NCBI GenBank assembly: GCA_009886815.1
Contig: QXYP01000183.1
Coordinates: 1 to 16,001, forward strand
DNA from: Halieaceae bacterium
GTDB taxonomy: Bacteria; Pseudomonadota; Gammaproteobacteria; Pseudomonadales; Halieaceae
Reading direction: 5' to 3'
Length of the DNA: 16,001 nt
Below, piece by piece: positions 7,148-14,121 of this stretch; position 1 is the first letter of the stretch, and each line of letters begins with the position of its first letter. The position numbers and the translations under genes were made by a program. The notes under the pieces were generated by a model. That model was not told where the DNA came from, made no database searches, and saw only the letters and a list, made by a program, of their open reading frames with translations.

Positions 7148-7426
7148 TCAGGCGGGCAATACTTTACGCCAAGGTCGGATTAAGACCTGGTCAAATAAAC
7201 CCGCCAAGGTATAGGGGTCTGCAGCGCAAAAATCCTCGACTTCTGCCCGGTTATTAAAGGCCATGATGAGCATGGAGCCGATCATTTGATCGTCGGCATC
7301 CAGAAAAGGCCCTGCCATGATAAGTTGCTGCTCAAAATCTTTGAGATAGTTAAGATGTGCTTCACGGTTTTCAAGCCGAACCGTGAGATGGTTGGGCTTA
7401 TCTTTGCAGTCAATGACAAAAAACAT
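7148..7426 (-). CDS. YciI-like family protein
   Basis: A 92-residue protein of the YciI fold, a small dimeric alpha-beta barrel related to muconolactone isomerase. Family landmarks are visible: R-AHLNYL near residues 21-28, a MAGPFLDAD segment at 37-45, GSMLIM at 50-55, and the DPYTLAGLFDQV-I-PW region at 70-86. In family members a conserved His and Asp pair line the pocket; His24 and Asp70 fit those places. The biochemical role of most YciI proteins is unsettled. The open frame continues to an ATG at 7477, but the ATG at 7426 matches the family start MFFVIDCKD and has AAAGGT upstream. It is divergent from trmL with 74 bases between starts. Confidence 0.85.
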   Translation of the reverse strand: MFFVIDCKDKPNHLTVRLENREAHLNYLKDFEQQLIMAGPFLDADDQMIGSMLIMAFNNRAEVEDFCAADPYTLAGLFDQVLIRPWRKVLPA

Positions 7427-7500
7427 GTGGGGTACCTTTTCACCTAAACACCGATTATGACGTATTCGTTTTTTCAAATCTTTGTATCGATGCGCTGCCA

Positions 7501-7977
7501 GTGAGTTTTGGCCGTTTGCACATTGTGCTTCATGAGCCCGAGATCCCCGGCAATACGGGCAGCATTATTCGGCTGTGCGCAAATACGGGAGCGGCACTGC
7601 ATGTCATTAAACCTCTAGGTTTTGTCATGGATGACAAACGTCTGCGCCGGGCGGGTTTGGACTATCATGAGTTTGCTAGCGTGACGCAGTGGGAGTCGCT
7701 TGGGCATTATCGAGAAGAAAATTCAGATCGTCGGCTCATAGCGATCGAAACATCGGGTCAGACGCTGCATTCTAACGTTGAGTTTTCGACCTCCGACGCA
7801 CTGTTATTTGGCTCAGAAACCAAAGGGCTGCCGGAAGAGATTTTGGACACGCTGCCTCATGACCACATTGTTAGATTGCCTATGCTCCCGAACAGTCGAA
7901 GCCTGAATTTAGCCAATGCGGTATCGATTGTGGTTTATGAAGCTTGGCGACAGGGGAGTTATGAGGGCGCTAGCTAG
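7501..7977 (+). CDS. trmL: tRNA (cytidine(34)-2'-O)-methyltransferase TrmL
   Basis: A 158-residue SPOUT-family methyltransferase that adds a 2'-O-methyl group to the wobble nucleotide of certain leucine tRNAs, using S-adenosylmethionine. The three knot motifs are plain: PEIPGNTGSIIRLCANTG at 13-30, LLFGSETKGLP at 101-111, and RLPMLPNSRSLNLANAVS near 125-142, which forms the trefoil knot and cofactor site. The length matches typical TrmL, which is shorter than TrmH or RlmB because it lacks an RNA-binding extension. The start is GTG at 7501; an ATG at 7490 is out of frame, and the family N-terminus HIVLHEPEIP begins shortly after the GTG. It is likely a stand-alone housekeeping gene. Confidence 0.95.
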   Translation: MSFGRLHIVLHEPEIPGNTGSIIRLCANTGAALHVIKPLGFVMDDKRLRRAGLDYHEFASVTQWESLGHYREENSDRRLIAIETSGQTLHSNVEFSTSDALLFGSETKGLPEEILDTLPHDHIVRLPMLPNSRSLNLANAVSIVVYEAWRQGSYEGAS

Positions 7978-8268
7978 AGGCTTTCGAGCTCGGTCGTGCT
8001 AGCACGTGTAAAGAGGCGACTAAAAGCGGTGACTGCGGGCAACTCAAAATAAATATGGGGCGGCGAGTGTTTCTCGGTAGCGGATGGATTTTGATTTTGT
8101 CATTGAAGGGGCCTGAAGAACGTAATAGCAGTAAGTTGCAGAGCAGCCCTCAGGACGGGGCACTTTCTAAAACTGGATAGATGCAATCAAATGACAACTC
8201 ATCGAAGAGCAACGCTTTGGACGTTTGCATGGCCTAGGCTTGCGGTGTGTTAGACAAACAAGGTGTAG
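7978..8268. other. Intergenic region between trmL and the Nudix gene
   Basis: About 290 bases with no convincing open frame on either strand. It contains a 12-base perfect palindrome at 7995-8006 and an 8-base palindrome GCCTAGGC at 8232-8239. No T-tract follows the first palindrome, so a classical intrinsic terminator is not supported. A promoter for the Nudix gene should lie here, but I see no clear -35/-10 pair. Confidence 0.4.
7995..8006. repeat. 12-base perfect palindrome CGTGCTAGCACG
   Basis: The sequence equals its own reverse complement over 12 bases and lies 18 bases after the trmL stop codon. With no loop and no T-tract it is a poor terminator. It suits a binding site for a dimeric protein, but nothing nearby names the regulator. 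Confidence 0.35.
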
Positions 8269-9021
8269 GTGGTGGCAACAAAAAAAGTGGGCGTTAAGGC
8301 CAAAAGCGATACGGAGTATCGCGAACAACAAGCCCAGGCAGTGCGCCCTAGAGAAGCTGCCACGCTAATTATTGTGCGACAGGGCAGTGAACCCAAGGTC
8401 TTAATGGGTAAGCGTGCGGCCAGTCATGCGTTTATGCCCAATAAGTTTGTGTTTCCTGGTGGTCGCCTTGATCTCATTGATCAACGACTGAGTGTGCCCT
8501 CTGAGCTTAGCGCCCCGGTGATTGACCGACTGCAAAAAGAAACCCGCAAAAGCGTATCGCATCATAAGTTACGAGGGCTGGCCCTGGCGGCGATCCGGGA
8601 AACCTATGAAGAAACAGGGCTTATCATTGGCCGCAAGACCGCGCAAAAATTAACAACCATAAATCCGGTTTGGCAGAGCTATTTTGATCATGGTGTTGAG
8701 CCTCCGCTGGATAAAATGGATTTTATTGCCCGAGCCATTACCCCGACTTATCGCACTCGCCGCTTCGATACACGGTTTTTTATGGTCTTTGATGAATTTA
8801 TTCAAACCGACCCCGACGATATGGTTAAAGCCTCTGGTGAGCTACTCGATCTGCATTGGTTGACCCTTTCAGAGACGCAAAAGCTTGATTTGCCTACGAT
8901 CACACGTTGGATCATTGATATGGTTGAACAGCGTTTGACACTAAAGCGCGAGGCACAGCTGCAGGCACCGGCGACCTACGTGCGATTTGCTAACGGTAAG
9001 CCGCTCATCAAAACGCTTTAG
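8269..9021 (+). CDS. Nudix hydrolase with split Nudix box (NUDT19/NUDT7-like)
   Basis: A 250-residue Nudix-fold hydrolase. FPGGR at 62-66 supplies the glycines of the Nudix box, and the catalytic helix RETYEETGL is at 110-118, but about 40 residues are inserted between them. The position seven residues before the RE motif is Arg102-Gly103 instead of the usual Glu. This split arrangement occurs in the NUDT19-type branch, some members of which hydrolyse acyl-CoA or CoA; for this protein that substrate is an inference. The metal-binding Glu residues of the REUxEExGU part are intact. The start is GTG at 8269 (a second GTG follows), with AAGGTG just upstream. The first 25 residues are Lys-rich and probably disordered. 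No co-directional partner lies within 290 bases on either side. Confidence 0.88.
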   Translation: MVATKKVGVKAKSDTEYREQQAQAVRPREAATLIIVRQGSEPKVLMGKRAASHAFMPNKFVFPGGRLDLIDQRLSVPSELSAPVIDRLQKETRKSVSHHKLRGLALAAIRETYEETGLIIGRKTAQKLTTINPVWQSYFDHGVEPPLDKMDFIARAITPTYRTRRFDTRFFMVFDEFIQTDPDDMVKASGELLDLHWLTLSETQKLDLPTITRWIIDMVEQRLTLKREAQLQAPATYVRFANGKPLIKTL

Positions 9022-9320
9022 CCTTGGTCTTAGCGCCTTGTTCAGGGTCCAGGTGTTTGTAGACTTCTCACCCGGCGGGCTGCATCTGATGGTGGCGTCG
9101 CAGTGGCTGCATTTAAGGTCGCAAGCCATGGTCGAAAACCAAGGCTGCAAACCCATGGCGCACAAAGCCAGTGTTATTGGCGATAGCATTTTGCTGCTGA
9201 AGCTTTTAGCATTGGCGCGCTATTTTCAGAACTCTGACCGTTGGGCTACATTCGTTTCGCTGCAAAGGCGCGCCGAAAACCCAACAACTCTGCCCCCGTT
9301 AACCATTTCGGAGAACCGTT
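9022..9320. other. Intergenic region before the Old Yellow Enzyme gene
   Basis: About 300 bases. A plus frame of 115 codons runs through it into the next gene, and a minus frame of 82 codons contains a Cys-rich CDLKCSHC segment, but neither has a ribosome site or family resemblance and both overlap real genes. An inverted repeat GCCATGG/CCATGGC (9125-9131 and 9153-9159) could form a hairpin with a 21-base loop. The end of the region carries the Shine-Dalgarno of the next gene. Confidence 0.4.
9310..9313 (+). promoter_or_regulatory. Shine-Dalgarno GGAG that fixes a TTG start
   Basis: GGAG at 9310-9313 lies 7 bases before the TTG at 9321. No ATG is available upstream in frame, and the next internal ATG (residue 24) would cut into the conserved first strand of the barrel. 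The site therefore supports TTG as the true start. Confidence 0.7.
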
Positions 9321-10433
9321 TTGACTTCAACTGATATTCTCTTCAAGCCCTTCGAAACACGAAACCTCACGCTGAAAAATCGTGTCGTGATGGCGCCAAT
9401 GACCCGGAATATGTGCCCCGACAACGTACCGGGAGATCATGTTGTCGACTATTACCGTAAGCGTGCCGAGGGTGGGGTTGGACTCATTATTACTGAGGGC
9501 ACCCATCCCGAGGTAAATGCTGCTGAGGGTTATCTCAACGTCCCGTTTTTTCACGGTGAGGCACTCAACGGCTGGGCTCGAGTGGTCACCGCAGTTCACG
9601 AAGCGGGCGGTAAGATTGCGCCTCAGTTATGGCATTGCGGTGGCATGCGCGGATCGGGGGATTTAAAGATTGGTGAAGGGGAGGCCCTGGGGCACACACC
9701 CTCAGGGATGAACGTACCGGGCAAGAAAAACCGGCACACGATGACAGATTCAGAGATTCAAGACGCCATTGACGCCTTTGTCGGGGGGGTGACCGCAGCG
9801 AAGGCGATCGGTTTCGACGCGGTAGAATTGCACGGTGCACACGGCTATTTACTGGACCAATTTTTTTGGGACGGAACGAATGTTAGAGAGGATCAGTGGG
9901 GTGGAGATATGGCCCTACGTGGGCAGTTTGTGGCTGAGATCGTTCGCGCGAGCCGGCAAGCGGTGGGCGCTGATTTCCCCATCATTTTGCGTTACTCCCA
10001 GTGGAAGCAGCAGGACTTTACGGCAAGATTGGCAGAGAGCCCCGATGCGCTGGAGTCTTTTCTGACGCCACTGGTAGATGCCGGTGTCGATCTTTTTCAT
10101 TGTTCACAACGACGGTTCTGGGAGTCAGAGTTCGAGGGTAGTGATCTCAATCTCGCCGGTTGGACAAAAAAGCTGACCGGGGTCCCCACCATAACGGTGG
10201 GCAGTATTAGCCTAGATAAAGATTTTATTCCTGAACCCGGCGAGGGCTTTTTCAGTGGTGGTGATATCGCCAGTATCGACAAGCTGCTGGAGTCCTTGGA
10301 AAAGGGGGAGTTTGATTTGGCGGCGGTGGGTAGGGCGCTGATTGCTAACCCCGACTGGGCCAATAAAGTTCAGCAAGGGGGTGTTAGCAACCTCGCCCCC
10401 TATGAGAAAGAAATGCTGCTGAAGCTGGCCTAG
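9321..10433 (+). CDS. NADH:flavin oxidoreductase, Old Yellow Enzyme family
   Basis: A 370-residue single-domain FMN-dependent ene-reductase of the TIM-barrel OYE family. It starts with the family sequence LFKPFETRNLTLKNRVVMAP. QLWH at 102-105 contacts the flavin, and ELHGAHGYLLDQFF at 169-182 contains the His171/His174 pair that binds the substrate carbonyl and Tyr176 as likely proton donor. Further landmarks are RYSQWK at 224-229 and AVGRALIANPDW near 335-346, which binds the FMN phosphate. It lacks the iron-sulfur and second flavin domains of 2,4-dienoyl-CoA reductase, so it should act alone, using NAD(P)H to reduce an electron-poor C=C bond. The substrate is unknown. It precedes the DmpEFG cluster on the same strand by about 700 bases, with a minus-strand gene between, so a pathway link is only suggestive. 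It begins with TTG. Confidence 0.92.
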   Translation: MTSTDILFKPFETRNLTLKNRVVMAPMTRNMCPDNVPGDHVVDYYRKRAEGGVGLIITEGTHPEVNAAEGYLNVPFFHGEALNGWARVVTAVHEAGGKIAPQLWHCGGMRGSGDLKIGEGEALGHTPSGMNVPGKKNRHTMTDSEIQDAIDAFVGGVTAAKAIGFDAVELHGAHGYLLDQFFWDGTNVREDQWGGDMALRGQFVAEIVRASRQAVGADFPIILRYSQWKQQDFTARLAESPDALESFLTPLVDAGVDLFHCSQRRFWESEFEGSDLNLAGWTKKLTGVPTITVGSISLDKDFIPEPGEGFFSGGDIASIDKLLESLEKGEFDLAAVGRALIANPDWANKVQQGGVSNLAPYEKEMLLKLA

Positions 10434-10519
10434 CTCCAAGCGGAGTTGATGTTTTAGGCAGGGCTGTTAGCCCATTAACAGCAGCAATGTCGATCTGCTG
10501 CAGGGTTAGGGCCTGTGCT

Positions 10520-10539
10520 AACGCCCGGGCTGGGGCGTT
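10520..10539. terminator. Hairpin between convergent genes, possible terminator
   Basis: AACGCCC (10520-10526) and GGGCGTT (10533-10539) pair perfectly over 7 bases around a 6-base loop. It sits between the convergent stops at 10433 and 10549, a usual place for a shared terminator. There is no T-tract on either side, so intrinsic termination is doubtful. A shorter repeat CAGCAG/CTGCTG lies just before it. Confidence 0.4.
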
Positions 10540-10548
10540 GCTAGTAAC

Positions 10549-10770
10549 TTAGCGTCCGGCTTTGGCGTCCCGGCGACCACGCTTAGTCAGCGGTACGCCT
10601 TTGTCGTCAACGGTGCTTTTGGGTTTCTCGCCTTTTGCCTTTTTGGAGGCACGACTTTGGGTGATCAAACTTAAGGTTTCCTGATCCCGGAGCTTCGTCG
10701 CATTCTTCTCGAGGGTATCCAGCTCCTCAAAGCTGTATACGTCGTTCTTCAGCTTTTCTATTCTGTCCAT
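10549..10770 (-). CDS. Small basic protein of unknown function
   Basis: A 73-residue hydrophilic protein. The first half (MDRIEKLKNDVYSFEELDTL) is predicted to be helical with alternating charges. The second half is rich in Lys and Arg (SKKAKGEKPK, LTKRGRRDAKAGR) and probably disordered, suggesting nucleic-acid or ribosome contact. The open frame extends upstream to 10917, but the ATG at 10770 with GAG just upstream and the change in composition argue for the shorter start. No family recognised. It stands alone, converging on the OYE gene. It could be a spurious frame, but its composition looks like protein. Confidence 0.55.
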   Translation of the reverse strand: MDRIEKLKNDVYSFEELDTLEKNATKLRDQETLSLITQSRASKKAKGEKPKSTVDDKGVPLTKRGRRDAKAGR

Positions 10771-11111
10771 AGCGTACTCGTGTCGGGGAGGTTGGCGGAT
10801 ATTGTCTGGCGACGAAAAAGTCTTGTGCTGATAGGTTTGAAACTGACATCTTCCGCTATCGTAACATGGCAACCGCGACGCCTTGGGGTGGCTGGTTTTC
10901 GCGTTGTCGTAACCCACGGGGAGTATGACCTGCTCGAATCTATGGGTTCAAATACCTTGTGCTGAAGGAAATGGCGGGCAGATTGTCCCGAGTTGATGGC
11001 CGTCCTCTCAGGCGAAGGCTTAGGGCTGTCATCGAAGGGCGCCCAACGAAAGCTTGTTTTACAGGCGCATAGAGTTAACGACTTTTTGCACTGACAAAGG
11101 AGCCACGCAAA
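10771..11111. other. Gene-poor region upstream of the hydratase operon
   Basis: About 340 bases with no supported gene; overlapping short frames on both strands lack ribosome sites and resemble no family. It should contain the divergent promoters for the small minus-strand gene and the DmpEFG genes. I see no clear consensus promoter. GTTAAC at 11074-11079 is palindromic but short. Confidence 0.35.
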
Positions 11112-11171
11112 ATGACTGGCGCCCAGAAACAAAGAGGTTTGGAAAATAATGATGGATCAGGAAAAGATTAA
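11112..11171 (+). CDS. Candidate 19-codon upstream ORF overlapping the hydratase start
   Basis: The ATG at 11112 follows AAAGGAG at about 10 bases spacing, a better ribosome site than the one of the hydratase gene itself. The frame encodes MTGAQKQRGLENNDGSGKD and stops at TAA 11169-11171, 23 bases past the hydratase ATG at 11149. It could be a translated leader that couples or limits hydratase translation, or it could be chance. It does not resemble a known attenuator peptide, as there is no run of one amino acid. Confidence 0.3.
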   Translation: MTGAQKQRGLENNDGSGKD

Positions 11172-11940
11172 CGCCCTTGGAGACGAACTTTACGCAGCTC
11201 TACGCGGAAAGTATGCGCTTATTCCACTGACCGATCGTGAGCCCGATATTCAAGTTGAAGATGCTTATCATATTAGTTTGCGGTTTTTGCAGCGCAGGCT
11301 AGACAACGATGGTGAGACCATTGTCGGTAAGAAAATTGGTGTGACCAGTCAGCCGGTACAGGAGATGCTGGGTGTATTTCAGCCAGACTTCGGTTTTTTG
11401 ACGAATACCATGGCGTATCGCAATGGGTCGGAAATTCCTATTGCGGGTCATCTGATTGCGCCCATGGCAGAGGGGGAGATTGCTTTTCGTCTTAAAAAAG
11501 ACCTTGTAGGTCCTGGTGTCACCGAGGCCGACGTATTGGATGCCACAGAGACCATTATCCCCTGTTTTGAAATTGTTGATTCCCGCATCGCTGATTGGAA
11601 AATTAAAATTCAGGATACCGTGGCAGATAACGCCTCCTGCGGCGTTTATGTGTTGAGTGACAATGAAGTCGACCCTAGGGATTGCGACTTGCCGAGTTTG
11701 CACATGAAGATTTACAAAAACGGTAAATTTGAATCGGAAGGCTTAGGAAGCGCGGTACAGGGCAACCCATTAACCGCCGTGGCCTGGCTGGCCAATACCC
11801 TAGGTGAGTACGGAATACCGTTTAAAGCCGGCGAAGTGATTTTATCGGGCTCTTTGGCGCCCCTGATTCCGGTGGTGGCCGGTGATGAAATGTTACTGGA
11901 GATTGAAGGAATCGGCGGCTGCAGCTGCCGGTTCGTCTAG
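11149..11940 (+). CDS. dmpE: 2-oxopent-4-enoate (2-hydroxypenta-2,4-dienoate) hydratase
   Basis: A 263-residue cytosolic hydratase that adds water to 2-hydroxypenta-2,4-dienoate, giving 4-hydroxy-2-oxovalerate in the lower meta-cleavage pathway. Family features are ELYAAL near 13-18, VEDAYHISL at 36-44, GKKIGVTS at 60-67, and the divalent-metal site AEGEIAF at 107-113 with Glu108 and Glu110 plus Glu141 in CFEIVDSRI. These are followed by KIQDTVADNASCG near 153-165 and the C-terminal GEVILSGSLAPL. Length matches DmpE, XylJ, MhpD and TesE. The start is ATG at 11149 or the next codon, with a moderate AGAGG upstream. It is the first of three co-directional genes whose products act in sequence. 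Which upstream pathway feeds it (phenol, phenylpropionate or steroid type) cannot be decided here. Confidence 0.95.
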   Translation: MMDQEKINALGDELYAALRGKYALIPLTDREPDIQVEDAYHISLRFLQRRLDNDGETIVGKKIGVTSQPVQEMLGVFQPDFGFLTNTMAYRNGSEIPIAGHLIAPMAEGEIAFRLKKDLVGPGVTEADVLDATETIIPCFEIVDSRIADWKIKIQDTVADNASCGVYVLSDNEVDPRDCDLPSLHMKIYKNGKFESEGLGSAVQGNPLTAVAWLANTLGEYGIPFKAGEVILSGSLAPLIPVVAGDEMLLEIEGIGGCSCRFV

Positions 11941-11975
11941 TGCGGTGGGGCATACAAACCGCCCTGGTAGTTAAG

Positions 11976-11994
11976 GTCATCCACAACCGATGAC
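11976..11994 (+). repeat. Hairpin just upstream of the acetaldehyde dehydrogenase ribosome site
   Basis: GTCATC (11976-11981) and GATGAC (11989-11994) form a 6-base stem with a 7-base loop, immediately before GAGG of the Shine-Dalgarno. It could mark an RNA processing site or tune translation within the operon. It has no T-tract and is not a terminator. Confidence 0.3.
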
Positions 11995-12006
11995 GAGGAT
12001 TGAGGC

Positions 12007-12915
12007 ATGAGCAATAAGATAAAAGCGGCGATTATTGGTCCCGGCAATATTGGTACTGATTTACTGATGAAGGCCCAGCGCAGCGAAGTGATTGAGCCGG
12101 TTTGGATGGTGGGTGTCGATGCTGAGTCGCCGGGCTTAGCCCGCGCCGCACAGCTGGGCCTCAAAACAACGGCCGAGGGTGTCGAGGGCATGCTGCCCAC
12201 CATGCAAGAAGACGGCGTACAAATCTGTTTCGATGCAACGTCGGCGTACGTGCATGCTGAGAACAGCCGGAAGGTCAATCAGCAGGGGGCGGTTATGATT
12301 GACCTGACGCCCGCGGCTATCGGGCCATTTTGTGTCCCTCCCGTAAACCTGTTGGACGCTGTCACCCAGAAGGCGATGAACGTGAACATGGTGACTTGCG
12401 GTGGTCAGGCAACTATCCCGCTGGTAGCGGCAGTGAGCCGCGTACAAGAAGTTGTTTATGGTGAAATTGTTGCCACGGTCAGCTCAAAATCTGCGGGGCC
12501 TGGAACCCGCAAAAATATTGACGAATTTACTCGCACTACGGCCAAAGGTATTGAAGTCTGCGGTGGCGCCCATACCGGGAAAGCTATCATTGTGATTAAT
12601 CCCGCAGAGCCCCCGCTGATTATGCGCGATACGGTGCACTGCCTGACACAAGAAGACCCTGACCAAGAAGCGATAACCCAATCGGTGCACGACATGATTC
12701 AAGAGGTGCAGCAATACGTGCCGGGTTACACCTTGAAGAATGGTCCCGTATTCGATGGCAAGCGGGTGTCTATTTATATGGAGGTTGAGGGCCTGGGTGA
12801 CTTCCTGCCGAAGTACGCAGGCAACCTCGATATTATGACCGCGGCGGGGCTGCGCACGGCAGAAATATACGCCGAAGAAATGCTGGCGGGCAGATTTTTG
12901 CCCACTGCTTGTTAG
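12007..12915 (+). CDS. dmpF: Acetaldehyde dehydrogenase (acetylating)
   Basis: A 302-residue enzyme that oxidises acetaldehyde to acetyl-CoA with NAD+ and CoA. The N-terminal Rossmann motif GPGNIG is at 11-16, and Asp38 (VGVDAE) is the likely NAD ribose ligand. The catalytic cysteine is Cys131 in VTCGGQAT, matching the position in DmpF and BphJ. The SAGPGTR segment near 164-170 is also conserved. Relatives form a tight complex with the downstream aldolase and receive acetaldehyde through a protein channel, so this pair probably does the same. The ATG at 12007 follows GAGG at good spacing. The 66-base gap from the hydratase is longer than in compact operons but contains no terminator. Confidence 0.96.
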   Translation: MSNKIKAAIIGPGNIGTDLLMKAQRSEVIEPVWMVGVDAESPGLARAAQLGLKTTAEGVEGMLPTMQEDGVQICFDATSAYVHAENSRKVNQQGAVMIDLTPAAIGPFCVPPVNLLDAVTQKAMNVNMVTCGGQATIPLVAAVSRVQEVVYGEIVATVSSKSAGPGTRKNIDEFTRTTAKGIEVCGGAHTGKAIIVINPAEPPLIMRDTVHCLTQEDPDQEAITQSVHDMIQEVQQYVPGYTLKNGPVFDGKRVSIYMEVEGLGDFLPKYAGNLDIMTAAGLRTAEIYAEEMLAGRFLPTAC

Positions 12916-12947
12916 AGCGCAGGTTATTCGATCAAAGACGGCTGGGT

Positions 12948-12958
12948 AGACCCGGTCT
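12948..12958. repeat. 11-base dyad AGACC-C-GGTCT in the dmpF-dmpG gap
   Basis: Five-base inverted arms flank one central base, 21 bases before the aldolase ATG. As RNA the loop is too tight to fold well. As DNA it could be a small protein site. It may be chance. Confidence 0.2.
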
Positions 12959-12979
12959 GAAGACAAAAGAGAGCCGCTA

Positions 12980-14011
12980 ATGGACTTACAAGGAAAGAAA
13001 ATTACTGTCCACGACATGTGTCTGCGCGATGGTATGCACCCCAAGCGTCATCAGATTACGGTAGATGAGATGGTTACAGTCTCTAAAGCCATGGATGAAG
13101 CGGGTATACCAATGATTGAAGTGACCCACGGTGACGGCCTTGGGGGTTCTTCGGTGAACTATGGATTCCCAGCAGCCAGCGATGAGGAATACCTCACTGC
13201 GGTCTGCAAAGAAATGAAAAATGCCAAGGTTTCGGCGCTACTGCTTCCGGGTATCGGCACGGTGGACCACCTGAAGATGGCAGTCGACTGCGGTATTTCA
13301 ACCATCCGGATTGCGACGCATTGTACCGAGGCCGATGTTTCCGAGCAGCACCTGACTATGGCAAGGACTATCGATAATCTGGATACCGTGGGCTTCCTAA
13401 TGATGGCCCACATGATTGAAGCGGAAGAGTTGGTCGTTCAGTTAAAAATGATGGAAGACTTCGGTGCTAATTGCGTCTACATCACAGATTCTGCCGGTTA
13501 CATGCTGCCCGACGATGTGACGTCACGCATAGCTCTGGCGCGGGCCGAACTCAAGCCCGAAACAGAGTTAGGTTTTCATGGTCATCACAATCTCGCCATG
13601 GGTATTGCCAACTCTGTTGCCGCCGTTGCAGCGGGTGCGAATCGTATTGATGGATCCCTGGCGGGTCTGGGCGCCGGTGCAGGTAACACGCCCCTAGAGG
13701 TATTTGTTGCCGTGTGTGATCGTATGGGCATCGAAACCGGCATAGACACGTTCAAGGCCATGGATATTGCCGAGGATTTAATCGTCCCCATGATGGACCA
13801 CATGGTGCGCGTGGACCGCGATGCCCTCACACTGGGCTACGCCGGGGTGTACTCCTCGTTTCTACTGTTCGCCAAGCGCAGCGCCGAAAAATACAATCTG
13901 TCTACTCGTGATATTTTGGTGGAGCTGGGGCGTCGTCGAACGGTGGGTGGCCAGGAAGATATGATTGAAGACCTTGCGCTGGACATGGCAAAGGCGCAGG
14001 GAACGCTCTAG
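12980..14011 (+). CDS. dmpG: 4-hydroxy-2-oxovalerate aldolase
   Basis: A 343-residue class II aldolase of the DRE-TIM metallolyase superfamily that splits 4-hydroxy-2-oxovalerate into pyruvate and acetaldehyde. Catalytic and metal-binding residues fit DmpG closely: Arg16 and Asp17 in LRDGMH, His20, His200 and His202 in GFHGHHN, and Tyr291 in GVYSSF. The C-terminal part (about 265-343) is the domain that contacts the dehydrogenase and forms the acetaldehyde channel in relatives. The ATG at 12980 follows an AGAGAG purine stretch. It is the last gene of the three-gene set, and its partner dehydrogenase lies 64 bases upstream. Its stop converges on the desaturase gene. Confidence 0.97.
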   Translation: MDLQGKKITVHDMCLRDGMHPKRHQITVDEMVTVSKAMDEAGIPMIEVTHGDGLGGSSVNYGFPAASDEEYLTAVCKEMKNAKVSALLLPGIGTVDHLKMAVDCGISTIRIATHCTEADVSEQHLTMARTIDNLDTVGFLMMAHMIEAEELVVQLKMMEDFGANCVYITDSAGYMLPDDVTSRIALARAELKPETELGFHGHHNLAMGIANSVAAVAAGANRIDGSLAGLGAGAGNTPLEVFVAVCDRMGIETGIDTFKAMDIAEDLIVPMMDHMVRVDRDALTLGYAGVYSSFLLFAKRSAEKYNLSTRDILVELGRRRTVGGQEDMIEDLALDMAKAQGTL

Positions 14012-14098
14012 ATCTGAATCGACGCTAATTTTTACGGCCCAACGAGCCATCTATGAGTAACAGCGTGATCGTTAGGCGAAGTGACCGACGCATTCTAT

Positions 14099-14115
14099 AG
14101 CGCAGCCAATGCGCT
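14099..14115. terminator. Hairpin between the convergent aldolase and desaturase genes
   Basis: AGCGCA (14099-14104) and TGCGCT (14110-14115) pair over 6 bases around a 5-base loop, 7 bases past the desaturase stop and 88 bases past the aldolase stop. No T-tract follows on either strand, so it is only a weak terminator candidate. Confidence 0.35.
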
Positions 14116-14121
14116 CTCGAC

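Noticed and set aside
8941..9189. Minus-strand frame with Cys-rich CDLKCSHC, at first suggesting a zinc ribbon
   Set aside because: The cysteine spacing fits no family I know, it overlaps the 3' end of the Nudix gene, and there is no ribosome site.
8987..9334. 115-codon plus frame bridging the Nudix and OYE genes
   Set aside because: Overlaps both real genes out of frame and resembles no protein.
10940..10960. tRNA-like T-loop word GGTTCAAATACC
   Set aside because: The flanking bases do not pair as a T stem, and no acceptor, D or anticodon arms can be found around it.
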